This document shows positions 1 through 6,386 of a stretch of 7,685 nt of DNA, piece by piece. The translations under genes and the position numbers were made by a program. Under the pieces are notes generated by a model. It was given only the letters and a program-made list of their open reading frames with translations. It was not told where the DNA came from and made no database searches. Each line of letters starts with the position of its first letter. Position 1 is the first letter of the stretch. Source of the DNA: Clostridia bacterium (GTDB lineage: Bacteria > Bacillota > Clostridia > TANB77 > CAG-508); contig CAAGEF010000036.1 in the NCBI GenBank assembly GCA_900768805.1, forward strand, positions 1 through 7,685. The letters are read 5' to 3'.

Positions 1-294
1 AGCTCCTTTAACCATTTTTCCTAATAAATCTCCAACACCTTTAACTCCTGTACTAGCATTTACATCTCCAGCCAACCATTGCATAGCTCCTGCTTGTGTA
101 ACTAAATTTTTGCTTCCATCCAATTTTACAATTAGTTGACGTCTTTTTACTCCCATTTGTGACATAAAATATTCTGTTGTAGCATTATATGGAGATACAC
201 TACTATCTTTTTCATATTCTAAAACACTAAAATTATCAATTTGTTCTATAATTGTTCTATTTTCTGTTTTTAATTTTTTTATTTTAAATGACAT
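1..294 (-). CDS. AIM24 family protein (N-terminal 98 residues; runs off the left edge)
   Basis: The minus-strand frame opens with ATG at 294-292, preceded by a strong AGGAGG (complement of 303-308) eight bases away, and stays open for 98 codons to the window edge. The C-terminus is therefore missing. The protein starts MSFKIKKLKTENRTII. Around residues 69-98 it carries the segment AMQWLAGDVNASTGVKGVGD, followed by LLGKMVKGA. This Gly-rich block is characteristic of the AIM24 family (formerly DUF124, a beta-roll fold). Bacterial members are soluble proteins of uncertain function, usually a little over 200 residues, so less than half is seen here. The name AIM24 comes from a yeast mitochondrial protein; a bacterial role should not be inferred from it. 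The gene is divergent from the Cys-rich gene at 477. Family assignment is from motif recognition and is fairly secure; function is unknown. Confidence 0.87.
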   Translation of the reverse strand, partial: MSFKIKKLKTENRTIIEQIDNFSVLEYEKDSSVSPYNATTEYFMSQMGVKRRQLIVKLDGSKNLVTQAGAMQWLAGDVNASTGVKGVGDLLGKMVKGA

Positions 295-326
295 AAATTT
301 TACCTCCTCTTATTTTGAATATAATA

Positions 327-355
327 ATTTTATCATATAAAAATTTTGATGTCTA
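327..355 (-). promoter_or_regulatory. Probable sigma-A-type promoter of the AIM24 gene
   Basis: On the minus strand TAGACA (355-350) is followed by 17 bases and TAAAAT (332-327). Each hexamer has one mismatch to consensus. The predicted start lies near 320, about 12 bases upstream of the AGGAGG of the AIM24 gene. AT-rich DNA yields chance -10 boxes, but the hexamers, spacing and position agree here. Confidence 0.55.
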
Positions 356-417
356 TTAATATATATTTTTTCAAAATTAAAACTATTATAATTATTTCAG
401 TCTATAAAAAAACAATA

Positions 418-446
418 TACACAATTTTATAAAAAATTCATATTAT
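418..446 (+). promoter_or_regulatory. Weak candidate promoter for the Cys-rich gene at 477
   Basis: TACACA (418-423, 4 of 6 consensus bases), a 17-base spacer and TATTAT (441-446, 5 of 6) lie at the right distance before the AAAGGA ribosome binding site (462-467) and the ATG at 477. A perfect TATAAT also occurs at 387-392 but has no good -35 partner. A different sigma factor cannot be excluded, so this is only a candidate. Confidence 0.3.
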
Positions 447-476
447 ATATTAGACAAGCAGAAAGGATATGATATT

Positions 477-950
477 ATGGAATTTGAAAAAGATGAAAAA
501 TTTGAAAAATATGATAATTATGATAAAAAAGAAAAAATTGAAATCAATGGTGTTATTGAAAGTGGAAAACAATTTGATTTAGATATAAAATTACCAGAAG
601 ATAACAGAGATGTTGTTTTTGGTATAATCAAAAATCAATATGGAGATCCAATTGCTGATGCTGTTGTAAAATTAATTGAAGTAAAAAAAGATATTCACGG
701 AGATGACAGAAAACCTGTTTCTCATACTTTTACTGACAAACATGGACAATTTGTGTTTGGTCCTTTATGTCCGCACAAACATTATGCAGTTGAAATTTGG
801 GTTAACAGAGTTGATCATATAAAAATCTGTGAAGTTTGTAAACACAAAGGAAAATGCTTAAAAGGTGTAGACTTAGATTGTAAAGATCATTGCAAAGCAG
901 ATTATGAAGAATGCTTATGTGAAGAAAAAAAAGATTATAAAGATGAATAA
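477..950 (+). CDS. Carboxypeptidase-like regulatory domain protein with a Cys-rich tail
   Basis: A 157-residue protein, with ATG at 477 nine bases after AAAGGA (462-467). The N-terminus (residues 1-20) is almost entirely Glu, Asp, Lys and aromatic residues. Residues about 44-108 fit a small beta-sandwich of the carboxypeptidase regulatory (CarboxypepD_reg-like) type: FGIIKNQYGDPIADAVVKL, then a turn, then TFTDKHGQFVFGPL and a final strand YAVEIWV. Such domains normally serve binding or structure rather than catalysis. The C-terminal part is Cys-rich (C98, C118, C121, C127, C135, C139, C146, C148), with a C-x2-C-x5-C spacing and many His and acidic residues, which suggests metal binding or disulphide cross-linking. 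No signal peptide or membrane segment is seen, so a cytosolic or spore-associated location is possible but not shown. It is monocistronic, with its own terminator at 973-1007. The family looks familiar from Clostridia; the function is not known to me. Confidence 0.8.
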   Translation: MEFEKDEKFEKYDNYDKKEKIEINGVIESGKQFDLDIKLPEDNRDVVFGIIKNQYGDPIADAVVKLIEVKKDIHGDDRKPVSHTFTDKHGQFVFGPLCPHKHYAVEIWVNRVDHIKICEVCKHKGKCLKGVDLDCKDHCKADYEECLCEEKKDYKDE

Positions 951-972
951 ACTTTTTTAATTCTATTTCATT

Positions 973-1007
973 AAAAAACGGATTTCTAAAAAGAAATCCG
1001 TTTTTTT
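973..1007. terminator. Bidirectional intrinsic terminator
   Basis: A perfect 9-bp stem, CGGATTTCT (979-987) with AGAAATCCG (992-1000), has an AAAA loop. It is flanked by six A on the left and seven T on the right, so it works in both directions. It ends the plus-strand gene at 477-950 and the minus-strand block that finishes with the 45-residue ORF. The TAA of that ORF (1008-1006) overlaps the T-tract by three bases. Confidence 0.9.
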
Positions 1008-1143
1008 ATAAGCCCATTTTTTTTGCAAATTGTTTACCTTTTTTCATCATTTTCTTTTTGCTTTCATCAATTGAGCCTGAATACATCATCATTGCACTAG
1101 CTGTTAAAGCAGTTCCAAGCATTACACCTTTTATAAATTTCAT
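1006..1143 (-). CDS. Small membrane-anchored hypothetical protein, 45 residues
   Basis: A short ORF starts at ATG 1143-1141 and ends at TAA 1008-1006. A perfect AGGAGG (complement of 1153-1158) lies nine bases upstream, which is the strongest reason to call it a gene. The product begins MKFIKGVMLGTALTASAMMM. Residues about 4-22 form a single hydrophobic, Gly/Ala/Met-rich helix. A strongly basic, Met-rich tail follows (KKKMMKKGKQFAKKMGL). It looks like a one-span inner-membrane peptide with a positively charged cytosolic tail. Short proteins of this style occur in Clostridia, but I recognise no named function. It lies 69 bp after the second TauE-like gene with no clear terminator between them, and its stop runs into the terminator at 973-1007, so it is the last gene of the block. 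Confidence 0.7.
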   Translation of the reverse strand: MKFIKGVMLGTALTASAMMMYSGSIDESKKKMMKKGKQFAKKMGL

Positions 1144-1212
1144 AATTTGTTTCCTCCTATTTTTATTTTTTCAACTTAATAGAAATAATTCTATAATTTT
1201 ATTTTTTCTATA

Positions 1213-1575
1213 TTACTTCTTTTTATACTGCTTAAAAAATTCATAAATTTCATAAAAAGCTATAAGTAGTAAAAAATATCCAAAATATTTTTTCAAAGAA
1301 TCCGAATTTACAAAACTTGCTAAATAAGCACCTCCTATAGCTCCAATTCCTCCTATTACTGAATATTTGATTACCATTTTTTTATCAATCAAATTTCTCT
1401 TACTATTTATAATCCCAGCAGTAATTGCTGTTGGAACAAAAAATACAAGATTAGTTCCCTGAGCTATATGTTGATTAAATTCTGTAAACAGACTCAGTAA
1501 TAAAATTAAAATTGTTCCTCCGCCCATTCCAAGACTAGCAACAATCCCTGAAATTATTCCATATATTATTTCCAT
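1213..1575 (-). CDS. Half-size TauE/SafE family membrane protein (second of a pair)
   Basis: A 120-residue, very hydrophobic protein with about four membrane helices (roughly residues 3-30, 36-57, 68-90 and 94-114). The first helix carries the family signature SGIVASLGMGGGTILILLL. TauE/SafE (TSUP) proteins are usually about 250 residues with eight helices, built from two repeated four-helix halves, and export sulfite, sulfoacetate or related anions. This protein matches one half. A gene for the other half lies directly upstream (1985-1629). The start ATG at 1575 follows AAAGGA (complement of 1581-1586) at five bases, so it is translated on its own and is not the remnant of a frameshift. The two products probably pair to form a complete transporter; the substrate is not evident. 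Confidence 0.85.
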   Translation of the reverse strand: MEIIYGIISGIVASLGMGGGTILILLLSLFTEFNQHIAQGTNLVFFVPTAITAGIINSKRNLIDKKMVIKYSVIGGIGAIGGAYLASFVNSDSLKKYFGYFLLLIAFYEIYEFFKQYKKK

Positions 1576-1598
1576 ATTTTTCCTTTCTTTAAATTACT

Positions 1599-1623
1599 GT
1601 TTTTGGAACGTGTCCCCGAAAAC
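1599..1623. repeat. GC-rich REP-like hairpin between the two TauE halves
   Basis: Inside the 53-bp intergenic gap, GTTTTTGG (1599-1606) can pair with CCGAAAAC (1616-1623), giving 8 bp with one T-G wobble around a 9-base loop that includes ACGTGTCC. The block GGAACGTGTCCCC stands out from AT-rich surroundings. Its minus-strand CGGGGA is shared with the hairpin repeats that flank the RAYT transposase at 6408-6435 and 7330-7357. No T-tract follows it in the direction of transcription, so it is not a standard terminator. It may be a stray or degenerate REP-type element; that is inference. Confidence 0.45.
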
Positions 1624-1628
1624 ATAAT

Positions 1629-1985
1629 TTATATAACTATCTTCAAACCAGAATAAATCAAAAACGCTATGAAAAGTAAATTTAAAATTTTCTTATTTAA
1701 ACTAACTAATAATTTACTTCCAATAACACTACCTATTATGCCACCTATAGCGCATTTTATTGCTAAACCATAGTCTATATAATTATTTTTCATATATATA
1801 ACACCACTTATTACAACCATTGCTAAAATTATCAAAATGACATTTGCTCTGGATTTTACTTCATCAATTTTTAGATAGTGAACAAAAAAGGGAACTAATA
1901 GTAGTCCCCCTCCTGCGCCAAAAAAGCCGCTTATAAAACCTGTTAAAATTACTATTATTATTTCCAAAATTTTATTTTTCTTCAT
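1629..1985 (-). CDS. Half-size TauE/SafE family membrane protein (first of a pair)
   Basis: A 118-residue protein with about four hydrophobic helices (roughly residues 6-31, 44-64, 72-93 and 97-117). The first carries the signature GFISGFFGAGGGLLLVPFF, which matches the N-terminal half of TauE/SafE (TSUP) anion exporters. Full-length family members hold two such halves, and the second is the next gene downstream (1575-1213) in a different reading frame. The ATG at 1985 lacks a clear Shine-Dalgarno sequence; the 28-bp gap after rarA contains no terminator, so translation may depend partly on the upstream gene. Its basic start (MKKNK) just before the first helix favours a cytosolic N-terminus. 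A heterodimer with its neighbour is the likely active form. The exported anion cannot be read from the sequence. Confidence 0.84.
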   Translation of the reverse strand: MKKNKILEIIIVILTGFISGFFGAGGGLLLVPFFVHYLKIDEVKSRANVILIILAMVVISGVIYMKNNYIDYGLAIKCAIGGIIGSVIGSKLLVSLNKKILNLLFIAFLIYSGLKIVI

Positions 1986-2013
1986 AATACTATTTTAACT
2001 ATGTTTTTGTTTT

Positions 2014-3255
2014 TTATTCAATTGTATCATCTTTTATGTAATATTTTGTTCCAAGCATCTTGTCCGGTAAATATTGTTGCTCTACATAATGACCAGGAAA
2101 ATCATGTGGATATAAATATCCTTGTCCATAACCAAATTGTTGCATTCCATCAGCAGGAGCATTTCTTATGTGCATAGGAATAGTTCCTGTATCTTTCGTA
2201 CTTACATCTTCTATTGCTCTATTTATTGCTAGATATGTTGCATTAGATTTTTTTGATGTTGCTACATATACTGCTGCTTCTGATAAAATTATTCTTGCTT
2301 CTGGCATTCCAACCATGGTTACTGCTTGCATTGCTGATGTTGCCACTACTAGCGCATTTGGATTTGCCATTCCTACATCTTCTGCTGCTGCAATTACAAT
2401 TCTTCTTGCCATAAATACAGGATCTTCTCCAGCATTTAATGCTCTTGCTAAATAAAATACAGCTGCATCTGGGTCGCTTCCTCTCATTGATTTTATAAAA
2501 GCACTTATATTATCATAATGACTATCTCCTGTTTTATCAAACATAGCTTTTCTTTTATTCATTGATTCACTAATTATATCATTTGTTATTTCTATATAAC
2601 CTTCTGAATTCATTTTTGTAGTTAAAACTGCAACTTCTAAACCATTTAATGCTGTTCTTACATCTCCATTAGAAACTTCTGCTATATTTTCAATTGTTTC
2701 ATCAGAAATTTTTATATTATAAGAACCTAAACCCTCTTTACTTATTAATGCATTTTTTAAAACTTTTATTATATCTTTTTTGGTTAACGGTTCTAATTTT
2801 ATAACCATTGATCTTGATATTAACGCTTTATTTACTTCAAAATATGGATTTTCTGTAGTTGCTCCTATTAGAATTACAGTTCCATCTTCTACATAAGGAA
2901 GCAAAGCATCTTGTTGAAGTTTATTAAATCTATGAATCTCATCTATAAATAATATGCATTTTCCAGATGGATTCATAAGCGGATTATCTGCCTCTTCTAT
3001 TGCTTTTTTAATATCTCCTACTCCTGAGGTTACTGCATTTAATTTTGTAAATTGATACTGTGTTGTTTCACTAATTACTTTTGCCAGTGAAGTTTTTCCA
3101 CATCCTGGTGGTCCCCATAATATTATACTTGATAATCTGTCTGCTTTTATTGTTCTATATAATAATTTGTCTTTTCCAACAATATGTTCTTGACCAACAA
3201 ATTCTTCTAATGATTTTGGTCTCATTCTATATGCTAGTGGTTTATTTAAATCCAT
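2014..3255 (-). CDS. rarA: Replication-associated recombination protein RarA (MgsA), AAA+ ATPase
   Basis: A 413-residue protein close to the usual family length. RarA is an AAA+ ATPase related to RuvB and clamp-loader subunits; it acts at stalled replication forks. The sequence shows the N-terminal signature LAYRMRPKSLEEFVGQEH (residues 7-24), Walker A GPPGCGKT (48-55), Walker B with ILFIDEIHRF (101-110) and sensor 1 GATTEN (131-136). An ISR arginine-finger-like motif sits near 146-148, and GDVRTALNGLE matches the helical lid. The C-terminal half carries the tetramerisation and MgsA-type region, including SMRGSDPDAAVFYLARAL and a late HIRNAP. The ATG at 3255 follows AAAGGA at about seven bases. 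It lies 17 bp after ruvA and is probably cotranscribed with it. Confidence 0.96.
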   Translation of the reverse strand: MDLNKPLAYRMRPKSLEEFVGQEHIVGKDKLLYRTIKADRLSSIILWGPPGCGKTSLAKVISETTQYQFTKLNAVTSGVGDIKKAIEEADNPLMNPSGKCILFIDEIHRFNKLQQDALLPYVEDGTVILIGATTENPYFEVNKALISRSMVIKLEPLTKKDIIKVLKNALISKEGLGSYNIKISDETIENIAEVSNGDVRTALNGLEVAVLTTKMNSEGYIEITNDIISESMNKRKAMFDKTGDSHYDNISAFIKSMRGSDPDAAVFYLARALNAGEDPVFMARRIVIAAAEDVGMANPNALVVATSAMQAVTMVGMPEARIILSEAAVYVATSKKSNATYLAINRAIEDVSTKDTGTIPMHIRNAPADGMQQFGYGQGYLYPHDFPGHYVEQQYLPDKMLGTKYYIKDDTIE

Positions 3256-3272
3256 TTTGTATTCCTTTCATT

Positions 3273-3869
3273 TTATTTTCCTAAATATTTAAGTCCTGTT
3301 CTAATTATTTCTTCAGTTGTCATTTGACTTAAATCAACTTTTTCAAAGGATTTTTCAATTTCCTTTTTGCTATATCCTAAAATTATAAGTGCAGATATTG
3401 CTTCTTCTATATTTTCTTTATTACTTACAATTTCTACTTGTTCTGATTTTGCTTCAATTGCTTCTGTTGTTTTTAATTTATCTTTTAACTCTAAAATTAT
3501 TCTTTGAGCAGTTTTTGCTCCTATTCCAGGTATTTGTTTAATTTTAGCTACATCATCTGTTATTACCGCTAATGCAAAACTTGATGGTGTTATATTTGAT
3601 AAGATTACTATTGCAGATTTTGCTCCTATTCCACTTACTGTTAATAGTAATTCAAACATTTTTAATTCTTCATTTGTTAAAAATCCATATAAACTTATAT
3701 TATCTTCTTTTACATAATAATATGTATGAATCTTTATTTTTTCTCCTCTTTCGCCTAGTTTTTGTATTGCTGATTCTGACATGAATATTTTATATCCAAT
3801 TCCATTATTTTCTACTACTATAAAAGTATTTGTTTTTTCTTCTAAAGTTCCTTTTATATATGCATACAT
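3273..3869 (-). CDS. ruvA: Holliday junction branch migration complex subunit RuvA
   Basis: RuvA binds four-way DNA junctions as a tetramer and loads the RuvB motor for branch migration in recombination and repair. The 198-residue product shows all three domains. An OB fold at residues 1-63 begins MYAYIKGTLE and ends near DNISLYGF. Tandem helix-hairpin-helix motifs VSGIGAKSA (78-86) and IPGIGAKTAQRI (113-124) follow. After an acidic linker, the small RuvB-binding domain near 151-198 contains ALIILGYSKKE. The start at 3869 is preferred over an ATG at 3890: the later start gives the conserved N-terminus and has GGAGG (complement of 3880-3884) ten bases upstream, whereas the earlier one has no ribosome binding site. 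Neither ruvC nor ruvB is adjacent; rarA follows instead. It is the first gene of its block. Confidence 0.96.
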   Translation of the reverse strand: MYAYIKGTLEEKTNTFIVVENNGIGYKIFMSESAIQKLGERGEKIKIHTYYYVKEDNISLYGFLTNEELKMFELLLTVSGIGAKSAIVILSNITPSSFALAVITDDVAKIKQIPGIGAKTAQRIILELKDKLKTTEAIEAKSEQVEIVSNKENIEEAISALIILGYSKKEIEKSFEKVDLSQMTTEEIIRTGLKYLGK

Positions 3870-3901
3870 CTTTTGTTTTCCTCCAAACATTTATTTGTTA
3901 T

Positions 3902-3929
3902 ATTTTATCATATAATTTTTAAATTGCAA
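3902..3929 (-). promoter_or_regulatory. Candidate promoter of the ruvA-rarA block
   Basis: On the minus strand TTGCAA (3929-3924, 4 of 6 consensus bases) is followed by a 16-base spacer and TAAAAT (3907-3902, 5 of 6). The predicted start falls near 3895, just before the GGAGG that serves ruvA, and would place the ATG at 3890 almost at the 5' end of the mRNA. This supports the start at 3869. Confidence 0.45.
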
Positions 3930-3948
3930 GCGTTTTTTATTTTAATAT

Positions 3949-3987
3949 AAAAAAGGCTATAATTCAATTGTGATTATAACCTTTTTT
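3949..3987 (-). terminator. Intrinsic terminator of the trmL operon
   Basis: In the minus direction GGTTATAAT (3981-3973) pairs with ATTATAGCC (3963-3955), giving 9 bp with one G-U wobble and a nine-base loop, followed by six T (3954-3949). The A-tract on the other side extends the stem. It begins four bases after the TAG of the prolyl isomerase gene, so it ends that operon before the ruvA promoter. Read on the plus strand the wobble becomes a C-A mismatch, which favours the minus direction. Confidence 0.85.
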
Positions 3988-3990
3988 TAT

Positions 3991-4800
3991 CTATTTTTTA
4001 TATGTTGTTATTTCTATAGACTCAATTACTACATCTTGTAGTGGTTTATCATTACTAGAATTTGTTTGAACAGCAGCAATCTTATCTACCACTTCTATTC
4101 CTTGATATACTTGTCCAAAAACTGTATATTGCATATATAAACTTAAATATCCTCCATTAGCTTTATATTGTTCTAGCAAACCTTCTGGATAATTATATGA
4201 TTTTAATGTTTGTGCCATTTGTTCATTATAATTTGCTTGTGTTATAAAAAATTGGCTTCCTATACTATTTGGCATACTTGACATTGCCATACATAGTGAA
4301 CCTCTATATGGTACTAATGAATAATCTAGTTCTGTTCCAAATCCTTCTCCCCAAATACTTTCTCCTCCTGTACCAGTTCCTTTTGGATCTCCACCTTGAA
4401 TCATAAATTCATTTATAACTCTATGAAATGTTAATCCATTATAATACCCATTTTTAGAATGTGTAACAAAATTTTCTACTGCTTTTGGTGCTATTTCTGG
4501 AAAAAATTTCATATAGATATCTCCATAATCTTTTACATGCATTATTGCAATTTGCTCTCCTTCTTCTGGTAATTTCATTTGTTTTTCAGCAGCTGTTGCA
4601 TAATCAAAAGTATTTATATCCGTTGTTTTATTTGCTTCTTTTTGTGTATTATTTGTTTGATTTTCTGAAACTTTTTTATTAGAAGAATTTGTAGTTTGCT
4701 TTGTAACATTTTTATTAGAATTATTTTTTGTATTGCTACATCCTGCTAATACAAGACAAAATAATACTACTATAATTGATAATTTAATTATTTTTTTCAT
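3991..4800 (-). CDS. Cyclophilin-type peptidyl-prolyl cis-trans isomerase, lipoprotein
   Basis: A 269-residue exported foldase that should catalyse cis-trans isomerisation of Xaa-Pro bonds at the outer face of the membrane. Residues 1-21 form a lipoprotein signal peptide: basic MKKIIK, a hydrophobic core, then the lipobox LAGC with Cys21 as the predicted lipidated residue. Residues 22-62 are a low-complexity Asn/Lys/Thr-rich tether. The cyclophilin domain fills about 84-266, with FHRVINEFMIQGGDP (125-139, including the catalytic Arg127 and Gln135), GSQFFIT (181-187) and YTVFGQV (225-231). An insertion around 188-222 lengthens the loop before the last strands. AAGGAG (complement of 4809-4814) is eight bases from the ATG and abuts the stop of the DUF3137 gene, so the two are cotranscribed. 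Last gene of the trmL operon. Confidence 0.95.
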   Translation of the reverse strand: MKKIIKLSIIVVLFCLVLAGCSNTKNNSNKNVTKQTTNSSNKKVSENQTNNTQKEANKTTDINTFDYATAAEKQMKLPEEGEQIAIMHVKDYGDIYMKFFPEIAPKAVENFVTHSKNGYYNGLTFHRVINEFMIQGGDPKGTGTGGESIWGEGFGTELDYSLVPYRGSLCMAMSSMPNSIGSQFFITQANYNEQMAQTLKSYNYPEGLLEQYKANGGYLSLYMQYTVFGQVYQGIEVVDKIAAVQTNSSNDKPLQDVVIESIEITTYKK

Positions 4801-4814
4801 AGATTTCTCTCCTT

Positions 4815-5783
4815 TTATAATTCACATTCATTTATTGCTTTTTCAAAATATTCAGATAATATTATAGTATTATCTATAAGATCATAAGCGTCTTTTAATT
4901 GTTGTATTGTTAAAGGTACACCAACTTCATCTGCTTCAAATATGTCTCCGGTATGATATCTAATTAATATTTTGTTTCCAATTAATTTTATTTCAAAATT
5001 ACATTTTAAAATTCGTCTTACTTTTATTAAAACCTCTAAAACATCTGATGTTAACAATTGCATAACTTCAATTTTTTCAGCTCCATAAACATCAAAATAT
5101 TTTTCAAATTCACCTGAATCCATTAATACTTTATCAGAAATTATTTGATTATCCAAACCTCTATCAAAAACAATTTCAATTGGCTTACTTAAAAATTTAG
5201 AAGCTTCATATATAGAAAATAAACCAAAAAATAAGATTCTTTTTTGCTTTATACCGTTTTCATCAATATATTCTTCAACAGTTCTTACTTCGCTCATTTT
5301 AATTTTTTCACCATATATATAATCTTCAGAAAAAAATATATCATAAGGTTCGAACCTTCCTAAATTATATAAGCTTTTAATATCTCCACCTAATGGTTGA
5401 TATTTTAATTTTCCATTATATGATTCTATTAACGGTTTTATTATTTTTTGTTTATATGTATCTTTGTATTCAATTTTTGTATCAAATGTTTTTGTAGATA
5501 ATTTTATTCTAACAAACAAAACTATAAATAATAGAATAAAACATATTCCATTTTTTTTCAATAACTGTTGTCTTCCCATATCGAAACTATTATAATCATG
5601 ATAATTATAGGAAGCTTTGATGTAATTAGTATAGTTAAATAAAAAGACACCAATTAAAACAACTACAATCAAAAAAGTAATTACATTAATTATTGCCATT
5701 ATATTTCTATTTTTTCTTAATTGTTCCATAGATAAATAATCTTTATATATTTCATTATATATATCTGTAAATTTTCTTTTCAT
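4815..5783 (-). CDS. DUF3137 domain membrane protein
   Basis: A 322-residue protein that fits the DUF3137 family, whose function is not established. The basic N-terminus (residues 1-28) is followed by two membrane helices, about 29-49 (IMAIINVITFLIVVVLIGVF) and 79-95, separated by a polar loop. A large soluble domain starts near 105. Recognisable family features are YKQKIIKPLIES (110-121), a Tyr/Asp-rich stretch DIFFSEDYIYGEKIKMSEV (148-166) and the strand RILFFGLFSIY (182-192). With two helices, both ends should lie on the same side, probably the cytosol. The ATG at 5783 has AGGGGA (around 5789-5794) close by and starts 13 bp after trmL. The operon places it between a tRNA modification gene and a secreted foldase, which gives no clear hint of function. 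Confidence 0.75.
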   Translation of the reverse strand: MKRKFTDIYNEIYKDYLSMEQLRKNRNIMAIINVITFLIVVVLIGVFLFNYTNYIKASYNYHDYNSFDMGRQQLLKKNGICFILLFIVLFVRIKLSTKTFDTKIEYKDTYKQKIIKPLIESYNGKLKYQPLGGDIKSLYNLGRFEPYDIFFSEDYIYGEKIKMSEVRTVEEYIDENGIKQKRILFFGLFSIYEASKFLSKPIEIVFDRGLDNQIISDKVLMDSGEFEKYFDVYGAEKIEVMQLLTSDVLEVLIKVRRILKCNFEIKLIGNKILIRYHTGDIFEADEVGVPLTIQQLKDAYDLIDNTIILSEYFEKAINECEL

Positions 5784-5796
5784 TAGTATCCCCTAT

Positions 5797-6291
5797 TTAA
5801 AAATAATTACTTATTTCTTGTAAACCTTCGAATCCACTTTGTTTAAATACTTCATATGCAACTATTGAAACAGAATTAGATAAATTTAAAGATCTTAAAT
5901 TTTCTCTCATTGGAATTCTTATTGTTTTTTCTAAATATTTTTTTAGAATATCTTCAGGTAAACCTTTTGTTTCTTTTCCAAATAATAAGAATACTTGCTC
6001 CATTTTACTATAATCTACATCTGAATACACGTTTTTTCCTTTTGTTGTTACGAAAAACATATTATTTTCTTCTGGTTTATATTTTTCTAAAAAATCTTTA
6101 AATGTAGTATGTTCTTCTATTTCTAATTTATCCCAATAATCTAAACCAGCTCTTTTTACTTGTTTTTCTGAAATTGAAAATCCTAACGGATATACTAAAT
6201 GTAGTTTTGCTCCAATTGCAGCACAAGTTCTAGCTATATTTCCAGTATTTTGTGGTATTTCTGGTTCTACTAATACTATGTTTAAATTCAT
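5797..6291 (-). CDS. trmL: tRNA (cytidine/uridine(34)-2'-O)-methyltransferase TrmL
   Basis: A 164-residue SPOUT-class methyltransferase that uses S-adenosylmethionine to methylate the 2'-OH of the wobble nucleotide in certain tRNA-Leu species. Its size is typical for TrmL/YibK/CspR. The sequence has the N-terminal signature PEIPQNTGNIARTC (residues 10-23) and the two knot motifs: LLFGKETKGLP (102-112) and IPMRENLRSLNLSNSVSIV (126-144). The frame is open further upstream to 6399, but the start at 6291 is chosen. It gives the conserved N-terminus, GAAGGTG (complement of 6297-6303) lies just upstream, and a perfect promoter sits inside the would-be extension. First gene of an operon with DUF3137 and a prolyl isomerase. 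The RAYT element sits immediately upstream without damaging its promoter. Confidence 0.95.
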   Translation of the reverse strand: MNLNIVLVEPEIPQNTGNIARTCAAIGAKLHLVYPLGFSISEKQVKRAGLDYWDKLEIEEHTTFKDFLEKYKPEENNMFFVTTKGKNVYSDVDYSKMEQVFLLFGKETKGLPEDILKKYLEKTIRIPMRENLRSLNLSNSVSIVAYEVFKQSGFEGLQEISNYF

Positions 6292-6318
6292 TTTTTCACC
6301 TTCTTTTCCAATGTTTTT

Positions 6319-6347
6319 ATTATATAAATCAAACTTCATTTTGTCAA
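6319..6347 (-). promoter_or_regulatory. Perfect consensus promoter of the trmL operon
   Basis: On the minus strand TTGACA (6347-6342), a 17-base spacer and TATAAT (6324-6319) match the sigma-A consensus exactly. The predicted transcription start near 6312 leaves a leader of about 20 bases before the ATG at 6291. It lies only about 40-60 bp from the left end of the RAYT element. Confidence 0.85.
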
Positions 6348-6386
6348 TAAAATTAAATGCATAATACAGCTTCATTTTTCCCGATT

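Noticed and set aside
1186..1212. A terminator between the second TauE gene and the 45-residue gene, from the hairpin ATAGAA/TTCTAT near 1180-1195
   Set aside because: The stem is only six A/T-rich pairs and no T-tract follows it in the minus direction.
1058..1246. Plus-strand open frame opposite the 45-residue gene and the end of the second TauE gene
   Set aside because: It is a hydrophobic antisense shadow of AT-rich DNA with no ribosome binding site, and it conflicts with well-supported minus-strand genes.
1576..1628. Frameshift splitting a full-length TauE gene
   Set aside because: The gap is 53 bp, the downstream half has its own AAAGGA and ATG, and both halves are complete four-helix units, so this is a true gene pair.
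2168..2455. Plus-strand open frame inside rarA
   Set aside because: It is antisense to a conserved part of RarA, with no family resemblance and no start signals. The same holds for other plus-strand frames inside rarA, ruvA, the isomerase gene, trmL and the transposase.
3870..3890. An earlier ATG for ruvA at 3890
   Set aside because: There is no Shine-Dalgarno sequence before it, the GGAGG lies inside the extra seven codons, and the family begins at the later Met.
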